This document shows, piece by piece, positions 1 through 8,102 of a stretch of 64,000 nt of DNA. Below the pieces are notes generated by a model. It worked only from the letters and a program-made list of their open reading frames with translations. It had not been told where the DNA came from and searched no databases. The stretch's first letter is position 1. The number at the start of each line of letters is the position of its first letter. Where the stretch lies: NCBI RefSeq assembly GCF_005484965.1, contig NZ_CP034036.1, positions 3,534,001 to 3,598,000 of the forward strand, given 5' to 3'. A program made the translations under genes and the position numbers. Origin of the DNA: Brenneria nigrifluens DSM 30175 = ATCC 13028. GTDB lineage: Bacteria; Pseudomonadota; Gammaproteobacteria; Enterobacterales; Enterobacteriaceae.

Positions 1-254
1 CGCTGGCCTATCAGGGCGTGTTTGTGGTGGCATGGGTCGGCGTGGCGCTGGGGCATATTTTTTTCGCCGGCCGGACGCCGCCGCATACCGAGCAGACCTT
101 CAGCCCGCGCGGACTCAGCGCCTGGTTTGTAAGCGTCGCCGCGGGCATCGTGCTGATGCACGGCAACGCCGCGCTGCAATCGTTTTCCGCGCCGGCGACA
201 TTCGCCATCGCGTTGCTGCTGTACAGCTTCTGGCCGGGACGGAAAATGGTTTAA
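1..254 (+). CDS. C-terminal end of an integral membrane protein, possibly an NCS1-type permease (partial)
   Basis: The reading frame is open from the window edge (codons from base 3) to TAA at 252-254, so only the last 83 residues are visible. They form two or three hydrophobic segments separated by a short polar, proline-containing stretch (PPHTEQTFSPRG), as in the last membrane helices of a transporter. The pattern resembles the C-terminus of purine/cytosine (NCS1) permeases, but this is a weak resemblance. The protein family is not established from what is visible; the coding call itself is fairly safe. Confidence 0.45.
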   Translation, partial: LAYQGVFVVAWVGVALGHIFFAGRTPPHTEQTFSPRGLSAWFVSVAAGIVLMHGNAALQSFSAPATFAIALLLYSFWPGRKMV

Positions 255-343
255 GCCGGGTTTGATGAACTCGCAATCCATTGATTCATAAATAATTGTA
301 AATACTTTATTGCGGAAACCGTTCCTCGTCTCTTATAATAAGA

Positions 344-363
344 TACTGTATATAAATACAGTT
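344..363 (+). promoter_or_regulatory. LexA (SOS) box
   Basis: TACTGTATATAAATACAGTT matches the enterobacterial LexA consensus CTGT-N8-ACAG with the typical AT-rich alternating spacer and the flanking TA/GT bases. It sits directly before the DinI-like remnant (366-485) and about 190 bp before the Panacea antitoxin gene. It is the normal position for an operator of a dinI-type gene. Whether it still influences the genes downstream is unknown. Confidence 0.85.
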
Positions 364-365
364 AA

Positions 366-485
366 CAGAGAGACGAAATCACACGCGGCAACGAAAAGAT
401 TAAAGATCTACTACAGAAGACATGGAAGTCTGACGATGATTGGTTTTATAGGGTTTTATGTAAGGCCTGTCGCGCTGCGGGTTAA
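366..485 (+). pseudogene. C-terminal remnant of a DinI-like SOS protein
   Basis: An open frame without any ATG, GTG or TTG start follows the LexA box and ends at TAA 483-485. It encodes RGNEKIKDLLQKTWKSDDDW followed by F and a 12-residue tail. This lines up with the C-terminal helix of DinI/ImpC proteins (E. coli DinI ends with KEDKQRISEILQETWESADDWF and three more residues). The roughly 50 N-terminal residues of the family are absent, and the frame begins almost at the SOS box, so a deletion probably joined the promoter to the 3' part of the gene. DinI modulates RecA filaments; this fragment is unlikely to. Phages and plasmids often carry such genes, so this may be a prophage scar. Confidence 0.65.
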
Positions 486-514
486 TTGACTACGGCATTG
501 CTAGTACTCATAAT
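486..514 (+). promoter_or_regulatory. Probable sigma-70 promoter of the Panacea antitoxin gene
   Basis: TTGACT (486-491) and CATAAT (509-514) are separated by exactly 17 bp; each hexamer has one mismatch to consensus. The start codon of the antitoxin gene lies about 40 bp downstream, with GGAGG at 547-551. A GTATAC palindrome (515-520) sits near the expected transcription start and could be part of an autoregulatory operator. Confidence 0.55.
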
Positions 515-555
515 GTATACACAATTACCTTTTTGGTTATTGTTTTGGAGGTTGA

Positions 556-1131
556 ATGAATGTGTTCAGCGAAAATAAAACCGCTCAAATGGCTGGTTAC
601 CTGCTGCTCAAGCGCGGCGGACGCATGGCATACATCAAACTCATGAAATTGTTGTACTTGGCCGATCGAGAGTACATGCTGACATACGGCTACTCTATGA
701 CTGGCGATCGCGCAGTGTCCATGGATAATGGACCTGTGCTCTCGAAAACCTATGACCTGTTAAAATCAGGAAGCCCGCAAGATGAATCGCCATGGAACGA
801 ATGGATTGCGGGGGAAAAGGATTACGAGGTATCAATCAAGAAACAAGTTCGCGGTCTGGATGACGATGAGGCATTTGATGAATTGAGTAGGGCCGACTTG
901 AGAATATTGGATAAGGTATTTTCAGAGTTTGGTGGGTACAAGCGTTTTGAATTGTGCGATCTTACTCACAAGATGTGTGCAGAATGGCAAAATCCGCATG
1001 GTTCTTCTGTTCCGATTAGCCCAAAAGATATTTTTATGGCTGGAGGAAAAACAGAAGCAGAAGCTAACGCACTAATCGAAAGAATGCGTGAACGCAATGC
1101 CGTTCAAGAATTTAGCCATCAATTATCATGA
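556..1131 (+). CDS. Panacea/SocA-domain (DUF4065) antitoxin-like protein
   Basis: The 191-residue protein has the Panacea (GepA/SocA-like, DUF4065) layout. It has an N-terminal MAGYLLLKRGGRMAYIKLMK segment continuing LLYLADREYMLTYG, then a DNGPVLSKTYDLL motif and a late DLTHK...W segment. In characterised systems such proteins are antitoxins or proteolysis adaptors that neutralise a neighbouring toxin. GGAGG lies 4 bp before the ATG. The stop codon overlaps the ATG of the next gene (ATGA at 1128-1131), the classic coupling of a toxin-antitoxin pair. The partner is now disrupted by a miniature element, leaving this gene as an orphan antitoxin. Family assignment is from motif recognition; the antitoxin role is inferred from the family and the overlap. 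Confidence 0.75.
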   Translation: MNVFSENKTAQMAGYLLLKRGGRMAYIKLMKLLYLADREYMLTYGYSMTGDRAVSMDNGPVLSKTYDLLKSGSPQDESPWNEWIAGEKDYEVSIKKQVRGLDDDEAFDELSRADLRILDKVFSEFGGYKRFELCDLTHKMCAEWQNPHGSSVPISPKDIFMAGGKTEAEANALIERMRERNAVQEFSHQLS

Positions 1132-1657
1132 CCCAATACCTACCATACAGAAAAGGCACTATACCCTAAATAATTCGAGTTGCAGGAAGGCGGCGACGCA
1201 ACGAATCCCCGGGAGCTTACACCAGTAAGTGACCGGGGTGAGTGAGGAAAGCCAACGCACCTGCAGCTTGAAGTATGACGGGTATATATTGGCCCCTGTT
1301 GGTGGGTCTAACCATCTTCATATCATTTGTAATGATCCTGTTTATTATGCGATAAATGGGTGTGATTGTATCTTGGTTGTCAATATAACCACGATATACC
1401 CACCACCAGTTCATCATGATCCTGCATGCATTTTGCGGTCTGGGGATCATGATTTTATTCGACATGATAGTTACGTTTATTATGCAGATGCAATTATTTG
1501 GAAAGTTCCAAATGTCATTTCTCGACAACAGAGTGGCGAGCTAATACCACGAGCAGACATGTCCGAAGCCACTTTTCAGCGCGTACTTGATGGTTTTGGC
1601 ATATCGGATTTTACTCACCCCAGAATATTAAAGTTCTACAGAAATTATTGTATTTAA
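1128..1657 (+). pseudogene. Interrupted partner (toxin-like) gene of the Panacea pair
   Basis: The ATG at 1128 begins MTQYLPYRKGTIP and then meets TAA at 1167-1169, inside an inserted element. Removing bases 1160-1284 (125 bp) joins the frame exactly, giving MTQYLPYRKGTILAPVGG and running on to TAA at 1655-1657. The restored product would be about 135 residues. It contains NHLHIICNDP, a central DPACILRSGDHDFIRHDSYV block and a basic C-terminus. Small proteins with a DPxCxL...GxHxFIxHxSYV block occur beside DUF4065 genes and are presumed toxins; a distant PemK/MazF-like fold is possible but unproven. A GTG at 1229 inside the insert could restart translation and make a chimeric protein lacking the native first 12 residues. 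Confidence 0.65.
1160..1286 (+). mobile_element. Family A miniature inverted-repeat element (MITE), complete copy
   Basis: The element starts TATACCCTAAATAATTCGAG and ends with CTTGAAGTATGACGGGTATA. The two ends form imperfect inverted repeats of about 27 bp that share TATACCC and GAGTTGCAGG or its counterpart. It is flanked by a TA duplication: GGCAC-TA before it and TA-TATTGG after it. TA duplication is characteristic of IS630/Tc1-mariner-type transposition. The interior holds a CCCCGG/CCGGGG hairpin and no gene. Excision of 125 bp restores the reading frame of the host gene, which is good evidence for a real insertion. The right end is identical over at least 36 bp to the copy at 25909-26038. 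Confidence 0.8.
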
Positions 1658-1738
1658 TCCCACCTAAAAAGCTAAAGTAAAAAAAATCAATAAGTTACCC
1701 CCCCACCAGAAAGACATTCTCTGCGGTTCGTCCGCAAT

Positions 1739-1973
1739 CTGAGACTGCGCAAAGCGCAGTCTCAGACCATTGACAAAGCCTGTTATTAGGGAGAGCGTGG
1801 CGAGGGGCCGTAGCGGCGTAAGCCGCCGACAAATTTGCCAGGAGCAAATTTGAACTGCATTTATGCTGGCCCGCAGGGTGGGACACAAGGATGTGTCCCA
1901 TAATGGCCCCTCGGTACGGTAGGCCCGGGTATCGCCGACTTACAGGCGACTTTGAGCAACCTCAGTCTCAGAC
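1739..1973 (+). repeat. Family B intergenic repeat, copy 1, carrying a nested family C element
   Basis: The copy opens with a 12-bp perfect hairpin (CTGAGACTGCGC AAA and its complement, 1739-1765). It continues CAGACCATTGACAAAGC, then GAGGGGCCGTAGCGGCG and a CCCCTCGGTACGGTAGG block, and ends CTTTGAGCAACCTCAG. The same order occurs on the opposite strand at 5856-6024. Between the two halves of its central GC-rich hairpin, copy 1 contains an extra ~80 bp that holds a family C three-hairpin element (1831-1900). This is a repeat within a repeat. No coding capacity is visible between the toxin remnant and ushA. Confidence 0.7.
1831..1900 (+). repeat. Family C three-hairpin element, single copy
   Basis: The element has three hairpins. 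Hairpin 1 is AAATTTGC-CAGGA-GCAAATTT. Hairpin 2 is CTGCAT-TT-ATGCTG with one T/T mismatch. Hairpin 3 is TGGGACAC-AAGGAT-GTGTCCCA. A 3-base and a 10-base linker (GCCCGCAGGG) join them. Total length is 70 bp, equal to the copies at 9399 and 29689, although the stem sequences are different. The loop regions of hairpins 1 and 3 keep GGA. Hairpin 3 reads ACAAGGATGT across its loop, very close to the known CsrA SELEX site. Confidence 0.7.
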
Positions 1974-1979
1974 CAACGG

Positions 1980-3638
1980 CTATTTATAGACAATCTCGCC
2001 CTTGGGCTGATACGCGGCGGCATCCAGCGGGGAATGCTTCTCGATGTACTGTTTCAGCACCTCCGCATCGATAAAGCCGGTATTCACATAGCTCGGCAGG
2101 TTATCAATCCGCGGATACCCGTCGCCGCCCATGGCGTTAAAATTCAACGTCGACATGCGGTAGACCTTATCCGCCTGCAATGGCTCGCCGTTGATTTTAA
2201 TATCCCGCACGCCTTTGCCGTCCGCCGTCAGGCTAACGTTAAGGAATTGCGCATAGGCGCCGGAGTCCACCTCTTTATTCGCCACCACGGCCAGGTATTT
2301 TTCGACCTCGCTGCCGGTCATATCCACATAGACCAGCGTGTTGGCGAACGGCTGCACTTGCAGCACGCTTTTATAGGTGATATCACCGGATTCAATGGAA
2401 TCACGGATGCCGCCGCCGCTCATGACGGAAAAATCCGCATTGGCGCGCTCACGCTGGGCTGTCAGCAGTACCCGCGCCAGATTGGTCTGGTGGAAACGGA
2501 CCTGATTACGATCGCCTTCCAGTTTTCCTTCGACGCTCCCCAGTTTGACATCCAGCTGCGCCTGCCCTTTTTCCTGGAACGGCGTCAACATTTTCAGCAC
2601 CGACGAGTCCTGTTTGATTTCATGCGTATAGAAAACACGCTCCGTCTTGCCATCCTCTGTGGCGACTTTTTTCTTCAGGTTTACCGGGATCAGCTGATAA
2701 TGCCGCAGCGCCAGTTCTCCGTTGCGGAAGGTGAAATCCGCCCGGCCGACATATTTTCCCCACTCATAGGCCTGAACGATCCAGATTCCGTTTTGGCGAT
2801 CGGGCGCGCAAGGCGTACCCGGCACATAGTCCACCTGTTTCTTATTCTCGCCGGCCATACAGACCGGATCCTGCGAATGGCCGCCGACGATCATATCCAG
2901 ATACCCCGCCGGCAGGCTACGCGCCATTTCCACATCGCCCGGCGCGTTTGAACCGTGCCTGCCGTCGTCATAGTGCCCCATATGGGTTGCGGCAATAATG
3001 ACATCGGGTTTTTCATTACCGCGCAACGCCTCGACAACCTGCTTCACTTCCGCGGCGGGCTGACGAAATTCGATATCGGTGAAATATTCGGGATTGCCTA
3101 ATTTGGCCGTATCGTCGGTGGTCAGGCCGATAACCGCAATTTTGACGCCTTGTTTATCAAACAGCGCATAGGGTTTGAATAAACGTTTATTGGTGCTTTT
3201 TTGATAAATATTGGCCGACAGCAGGGGGAAATGCGCCCATTTTTCCTGCTGTCTCAGCACGCTGAGCGGATTATCGAATTCATGATTACCCAGCGCCATC
3301 GCATCATAACCCACCATGTTCATGCCGCGGAAATCGGGTTCGGCATCCTGTAAATCCGATTCGGGAACCCCGGTATTAATATCCCCGCCGGAAAGCAGCA
3401 GTAGGCTTCCGCCGTTGGCGGCAACCTCCTGACGAATTTGATCAACCAGCGTTTTCTGCGCGGCCAGCCCATATTCGCCGTGTTCGTTGTGCCAAAAATG
3501 GCCGTGATGATCGTTGGTGTGCAGTATGGTGATGGCGTACGTCTTATCTTTTTCCCAGGCCATGGTCCCAAACGGCGCCAGCGCCAGCGCCAGCGATATC
3601 GCCAAAGTACAGCCCAGTATTTTTGTTGAAAAACGCAT
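1980..3638 (-). CDS. ushA: Periplasmic UDP-sugar hydrolase / 5'-nucleotidase
   Basis: The 552-residue protein (about 550 in E. coli) hydrolyses UDP-sugars and 5'-nucleotides in the periplasm for nucleoside salvage. A Sec signal peptide occupies about residues 1-27 (ISLALALAPFGTMAW). The metallophosphatase domain carries the dinuclear metal motifs HTNDHHGHFW, GGDINTG and GNHEFD (roughly residues 40-125), then AATHMGHY and GGHSQDP. The C-terminal nucleotidase domain follows, with VMSGGGIRDSI and FNAMGGDGYPR. It stands alone on the minus strand. The short gap after its stop contains repeat B, and its upstream region is shared with ybaL. Confidence 0.95.
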   Translation of the reverse strand: MRFSTKILGCTLAISLALALAPFGTMAWEKDKTYAITILHTNDHHGHFWHNEHGEYGLAAQKTLVDQIRQEVAANGGSLLLLSGGDINTGVPESDLQDAEPDFRGMNMVGYDAMALGNHEFDNPLSVLRQQEKWAHFPLLSANIYQKSTNKRLFKPYALFDKQGVKIAVIGLTTDDTAKLGNPEYFTDIEFRQPAAEVKQVVEALRGNEKPDVIIAATHMGHYDDGRHGSNAPGDVEMARSLPAGYLDMIVGGHSQDPVCMAGENKKQVDYVPGTPCAPDRQNGIWIVQAYEWGKYVGRADFTFRNGELALRHYQLIPVNLKKKVATEDGKTERVFYTHEIKQDSSVLKMLTPFQEKGQAQLDVKLGSVEGKLEGDRNQVRFHQTNLARVLLTAQRERANADFSVMSGGGIRDSIESGDITYKSVLQVQPFANTLVYVDMTGSEVEKYLAVVANKEVDSGAYAQFLNVSLTADGKGVRDIKINGEPLQADKVYRMSTLNFNAMGGDGYPRIDNLPSYVNTGFIDAEVLKQYIEKHSPLDAAAYQPKGEIVYK

Positions 3639-4162
3639 CAGAAAAAATCCCCGTTTATTTTAAATATTCCACCAGAGAGCGTTATCAGAACATGCCGACA
3701 ACGCGCTATACGCAAAGCGTGCAGCCGCCTCCTCCCTGTCGTCAGCATTGTATAATAGATACATATCGTCAGGAACACAGCCCCGTCCGGTTTGCCCGGC
3801 TGTCTTCGCACTGTAACGAATTCCTCATAATATGGATGTTTCATCGGAATAATCCGTTAATATGCGTTTTATTCCCTATTTTCTATAGTCTTCGACTGAC
3901 GGACAGCGTTTTTTTACTAAACAAGGAAAGAAATCATAAGGTATACTGACCAAGAAGCAGGCTTTATAGCGATAATTACGCATGTTTATCAATGCTTATC
4001 CGGAGAAACCGTCCGTAAATCTGTGTTACCATGGAAATATGCTGGTAAGCTAACATTTTTGGTAGAATACCTGTTTTACCCAAGCAACATTTCTCTATAT
4101 GCAATAGAATTTATACCAGAAGTCCGCTCATTCACTTTTCATACATGGCAAAAGGAGTCGGG
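3639..4162. other. Intergenic region between divergent ushA and ybaL
   Basis: This 524-bp stretch must carry both divergent promoters. It is AT-rich towards ybaL. No convincing operator palindrome, small RNA or conserved ORF was recognised; the short open frames here lack ribosome-binding sites and family resemblance. Confidence 0.6.
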
Positions 4163-5848
4163 ATGCATGTTGCAACACCTCTAATTTCAACGATCGCCGG
4201 AGGGCTGGTTCTCGCCTTTCTGCTCGGTATTTTGGCAAATCGCCTGCGCATTTCCCCTCTTGTCGGTTATCTGGCCGCCGGTGTGCTTGTCGGACCTTTT
4301 ACCCCGGGATTTGTCGCCGATACCTCGCTGGCTTCAGAGTTGGCCGAGCTCGGGGTCATTCTGTTGATGTTTGGTGTTGGCTTGCATTTCTCCCTAAAAG
4401 ACCTGATGGCGGTTAAATCGATCGCCATTCCCGGCGCGATTGCGCAGATTGCCGTGGCAACGCTGCTCGGGATGGGGCTTTCCGCCCTGCTGGGCTGGAG
4501 CCTGGCGAGCGGTCTGGTGTTCGGCCTCTGCCTTTCCACCGCCAGTACCGTGGTGTTATTGCGCGCGCTGGAAGAGCGTCAGCTGATTGACAGCCAGCGC
4601 GGCCAAATCGCCATCGGCTGGCTGATTGTCGAAGATCTGGCCATGGTGCTGACGCTGGTACTGCTGCCCGCCTTTGGCGATATGATTGGCGCGGAACATG
4701 CCGACACAGGTAAACTGCTGCGCGATCTGGCCTGGACCATCGGTAAAGTCATCGCCTTTATCACCCTGATGATTGTCGTCGGGCGCCGCCTGGTGCCTTG
4801 GGTGCTGGCAAAAAGCGCCAGCACCGGTTCGCGTGAGCTATTTACGCTGGCGGTGCTGGCCATGGCGCTGGGAATCGCTTTCGGAGCGGTGAAACTGTTT
4901 GACGTTTCCTTTGCGCTGGGCGCGTTCTTTGCCGGCGTGGTGTTGAACGAATCCGAGCTAAGTCAGCGCGCCGCGCATGATACGCTGCCGCTGCGCGATG
5001 CGTTCGCGGTGCTGTTCTTCGTTTCCGTCGGCATGCTGTTCGACCCGATGATTCTGATCAACGATCCGCTGGCGGTGCTGGTTACCCTGGCGATTATCGT
5101 CTTTGGTAAATCCGCCGCCGCATTTCTGCTGGTGCGACTCTTCGGCCACTCGAAGCGCACGGCGCTGACCATTTCCGCCAGCCTGGCGCAAATCGGCGAA
5201 TTCGCCTTTATTCTCGCCGGGCTGGGCATCGCCTTGGGATTGCTGTCCGAAGAGGGGCGCAGCCTGGTGCTGGCGGGCGCCATCCTTTCCATCATGCTTA
5301 ACCCGCTGCTCTTTACCATGCTCGAACGCTATCTGGCGAAAAATGAAACCATTGAAGAACAGATCGTGGAAGAAGCGATCGAAGAAGAGAAACAGATCCC
5401 CGTCGATATGTGCAACCACGCGCTGCTGGTCGGCTACGGACGCGTCGGCAGCCTGATCGGCGCCAAACTTCATCAGGCGGGTATCCCGGTGGTGGTGGTG
5501 GAAAACTCCCGCGCGCGCGTCGATGCATTACGTGAGCAGGGCATTAAGGCGGTGCTCGGCAACGCCACCAAACCGGAGATTATGGAGATCGCCCGTCTGG
5601 ACTGCGCCCGCTGGCTGTTGCTGACCATCCCCAACGGCTATGAAGCCGGTGAAATCGTCGCGGCGGCGCGTGAAAGAAGGTCCGACCTGGAAATTATCGC
5701 CCGCGCGCATTATGACGACGAAGTCGCCTATATCACCGAGCACGGCGCCAATCAGGTGGTGATGGGCGAACGGGAGATCGCCAACAGCATGATTACCTTG
5801 CTCAAGCTTGAAGAAACGCCGGCGACGCCGCAGGAGTGCCCAATCTAA
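4163..5848 (+). CDS. ybaL: Putative CPA2 cation/proton antiporter with TrkA-N domain (YbaL/KefB type)
   Basis: This inner-membrane monovalent cation:proton antiporter is a member of the KefB/KefC group. Residues 1-390 form about 12 membrane helices, including the conserved stretch ELGVILLMFGVGLHFSLKDL. A cytoplasmic regulatory TrkA-N domain begins near residue 410 with the nucleotide-binding motif LLVGYGRVGSLIG. The start was set at ATG 4163: AAAGGAG lies just before it, and the product then begins MHVATPLIST like E. coli MHHATPL; an in-frame ATG at 4145 is less well placed. The substrate is not established for YbaL. Transcription probably ends at the hairpins in the repeat after the stop. 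Confidence 0.93.
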   Translation: MHVATPLISTIAGGLVLAFLLGILANRLRISPLVGYLAAGVLVGPFTPGFVADTSLASELAELGVILLMFGVGLHFSLKDLMAVKSIAIPGAIAQIAVATLLGMGLSALLGWSLASGLVFGLCLSTASTVVLLRALEERQLIDSQRGQIAIGWLIVEDLAMVLTLVLLPAFGDMIGAEHADTGKLLRDLAWTIGKVIAFITLMIVVGRRLVPWVLAKSASTGSRELFTLAVLAMALGIAFGAVKLFDVSFALGAFFAGVVLNESELSQRAAHDTLPLRDAFAVLFFVSVGMLFDPMILINDPLAVLVTLAIIVFGKSAAAFLLVRLFGHSKRTALTISASLAQIGEFAFILAGLGIALGLLSEEGRSLVLAGAILSIMLNPLLFTMLERYLAKNETIEEQIVEEAIEEEKQIPVDMCNHALLVGYGRVGSLIGAKLHQAGIPVVVVENSRARVDALREQGIKAVLGNATKPEIMEIARLDCARWLLLTIPNGYEAGEIVAAARERRSDLEIIARAHYDDEVAYITEHGANQVVMGEREIANSMITLLKLEETPATPQECPI

Positions 5849-5855
5849 TCCTTAT

Positions 5856-6024
5856 CAGGCGGGCGTCGCCCGCCTGAGGTTGCTGACAAAGTCGCCTGTA
5901 AGTCGGCGATACCCGGGCCTACCGTACCGAGGGGCGCTCCGGCGGCTTACGCCGCTACGGCCCCTCGCCACGCTCTCCCTAATAACGAGCTTTGTCAATG
6001 GTCTGAGGCGGGCGTTGCCCGCCT
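5856..6024. repeat. Family B intergenic repeat, copy 2 (inverted relative to copy 1)
   Basis: Two hairpins bound the element: CAGGCGGGC-GTC-GCCCGCCTG (5856-5876) and AGGCGGGC-GTT-GCCCGCCT (6006-6024, followed by GCTCTTTT). Between them lie TTGCTGACAAAGTCGCCTG, a CCGAGGGGCG...CGGCCCCTCG central stem and CTTTGTCAATGGTCTG. It is the reverse complement of 1739-1973 without the nested insert. It lies between the convergent ybaL and hemH genes and probably supplies terminator hairpins to them. Confidence 0.7.
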
Positions 6025-6035
6025 GCTCTTTTCGC

Positions 6036-6998
6036 CTACTCCGCTTTTGTCACCAGTTGTTCCAGCAGATCGATATGCAGCGGATCGTCGTTTAACGCCG
6101 GAATATAGGTAAATTTCTCACCGCCCGCGTGCAGGAATATCTCTCTGTTCTGCTCCTGAATCTCTTCCAGCGTTTCCAGACAGTCCGCCGCAAAGCCGGG
6201 ACACATAACCTGAATATGCTTAACGCCCTGCGCCGGCAGGCCTTTCATCGTCTCGTCCGTATAGGGCGTCAGCCAGGGCTCACGTCCAAAACGCGACTGA
6301 AAGGTCACCAGCACCTTCTCTTCAGGCAAGCCTAACGCCGCCACCAGCGCCCTGGAGGTCGCCATACAGCGCAGCGGGTAGTCATCCCCCTCGCTGGCAT
6401 AGCGTGCCGGAATGCCGTGGTAAGAAAGCACCAGCCGGTCCGGCTCCCCCTGTTCGGCAAACGCCCGCTCTACGCGGGATTGCAACGCGGAGATATAAGC
6501 CGGGTGTTGCGCATAATCGCGAATAAAACGGATGGCGGGCAAACGGCGGTATTGCCGCAACAGCCTGGCCAGCCCGTCCCAGACGGCGGCGGTCGTCGAG
6601 CAGGAATATTGCGGATAGAGCGGCAACACCACCAGTTGCGTGACCCCCTGCGCCAACAATTTATCCAGCGCCGAATGCAGGCTGGGAGAGCCATAGCTCA
6701 TCCCCAGTTCAACCGGAACATCCGCCATGCGGGCCGCCAACGCCTGTTGCTGGCGGCGGCTAATCACCAGCAGCGGCGAACCTCCCTCCATCCACACCGA
6801 CTGGTAGAGCTTCGCCACGCGCGGCGAGCGGATAGGTAAAATAACGCCGCGCAATAGCGGCCACCACAGCAGCCGTGAGGTATCAACCACCCGCCGATCG
6901 CTCAGGAATTCAGCCAGATAGCGTTTCACCGCCCGCGGGGTGGGTGCATCGGGAGTGCCTAAGTTCACCATCAGCACGCCGTACTTCTGTTGCGTCAT
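6036..6998 (-). CDS. hemH: Ferrochelatase
   Basis: Inserts ferrous iron into protoporphyrin IX, the last step of heme synthesis, at the cytoplasmic face of the membrane. The product is 320 residues, the same length as E. coli HemH. It has [20 protein letters not shown] at the N-terminus, the catalytic-histidine motif [10 protein letters not shown] (about residue 194), [17 protein letters not shown] and [17 protein letters not shown]. The start at 6998 was chosen because AGGAAGG precedes it at good spacing and the frame upstream is not conserved. It lies downstream of adk in the same direction, but a strong terminator separates them. Confidence 0.96.
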   Translation of the reverse strand: MTQQKYGVLMVNLGTPDAPTPRAVKRYLAEFLSDRRVVDTSRLLWWPLLRGVILPIRSPRVAKLYQSVWMEGGSPLLVISRRQQQALAARMADVPVELGMSYGSPSLHSALDKLLAQGVTQLVVLPLYPQYSCSTTAAVWDGLARLLRQYRRLPAIRFIRDYAQHPAYISALQSRVERAFAEQGEPDRLVLSYHGIPARYASEGDDYPLRCMATSRALVAALGLPEEKVLVTFQSRFGREPWLTPYTDETMKGLPAQGVKHIQVMCPGFAADCLETLEEIQEQNREIFLHAGGEKFTYIPALNDDPLHIDLLEQLVTKAE

Positions 6999-7169
6999 CA
7001 CAACCTTCCTCTTATGGAGCGGCAGGCTTCCACTTCCCGCTCCGTATCTAGGTATCAGACTGTCTATTGTAGCGAAAAACGCCGCATAAAAACGGCAAGA
7101 TAGCCGGGATAAAACCGATGCCACCAATAGGAAAAACAGGGGGAGTGCTGCCGACATGCCGTAACGGGC

Positions 7170-7195
7170 AAAAAAATGCCAGGCGATCGCCTGGC
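7170..7195 (-). terminator. Rho-independent terminator of adk
   Basis: On the minus strand GCCAGGCGATCGCCTGGC forms a near-perfect palindromic stem and is followed by ATTTTTTT. It lies 25 bp after the adk stop codon. Confidence 0.85.
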
Positions 7196-7219
7196 GGTAC
7201 TATTATAAACCGTCGGGAA

Positions 7220-7891
<672 letters not shown>

Positions 7892-8066
7892 TTATAAAAT
7901 AAATTTGAAAAGCGCTAAACCATACCATTCCAGGCGTTTATCCTCAAGGAACGGGCTCGTTTCAGCCTGTCGTCAACGGTCAGAAAACCTCATCACCGAC
8001 GTTTTGGGGCGACGGCAAACGGGCGGAATACCCGTTGAATACCCTTATTCCTCATCTCCGCAGGCG

Positions 8067-8094
8067 ATGACGGCAACCGTGGGGCCGCCGTCAT
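8067..8094 (-). terminator. Hairpin after agp, possible terminator
   Basis: ATGACGGC and GCCGTCAT form an 8-bp stem with a GC-rich loop, 9 bp after the agp stop codon. There is no clear U-run on the minus strand, so termination may be weak or Rho-assisted. Confidence 0.4.
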
Positions 8095-8102
8095 AAGGCT
8101 TA

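Noticed and set aside
434..487. 17-codon frame MIGFIGFYVRPVALRVN after the LexA box, as an SOS-induced toxic peptide
   Set aside because: It has no RBS and overlaps the DinI-like remnant, whose residue pattern explains the sequence better; the peptide lacks a convincing membrane span.
1664..1901. Overlapping minus-strand open frames between the toxin remnant and ushA
   Set aside because: They read through repeat B/C hairpins and share translated text with the unrelated repeat copy at 5856-6024; repeat-derived, not genes.
3638..3844. Open frame of 68 codons upstream of ushA on the minus strand
   Set aside because: No ribosome-binding site, composition or family resemblance; it lies in the shared promoter region.
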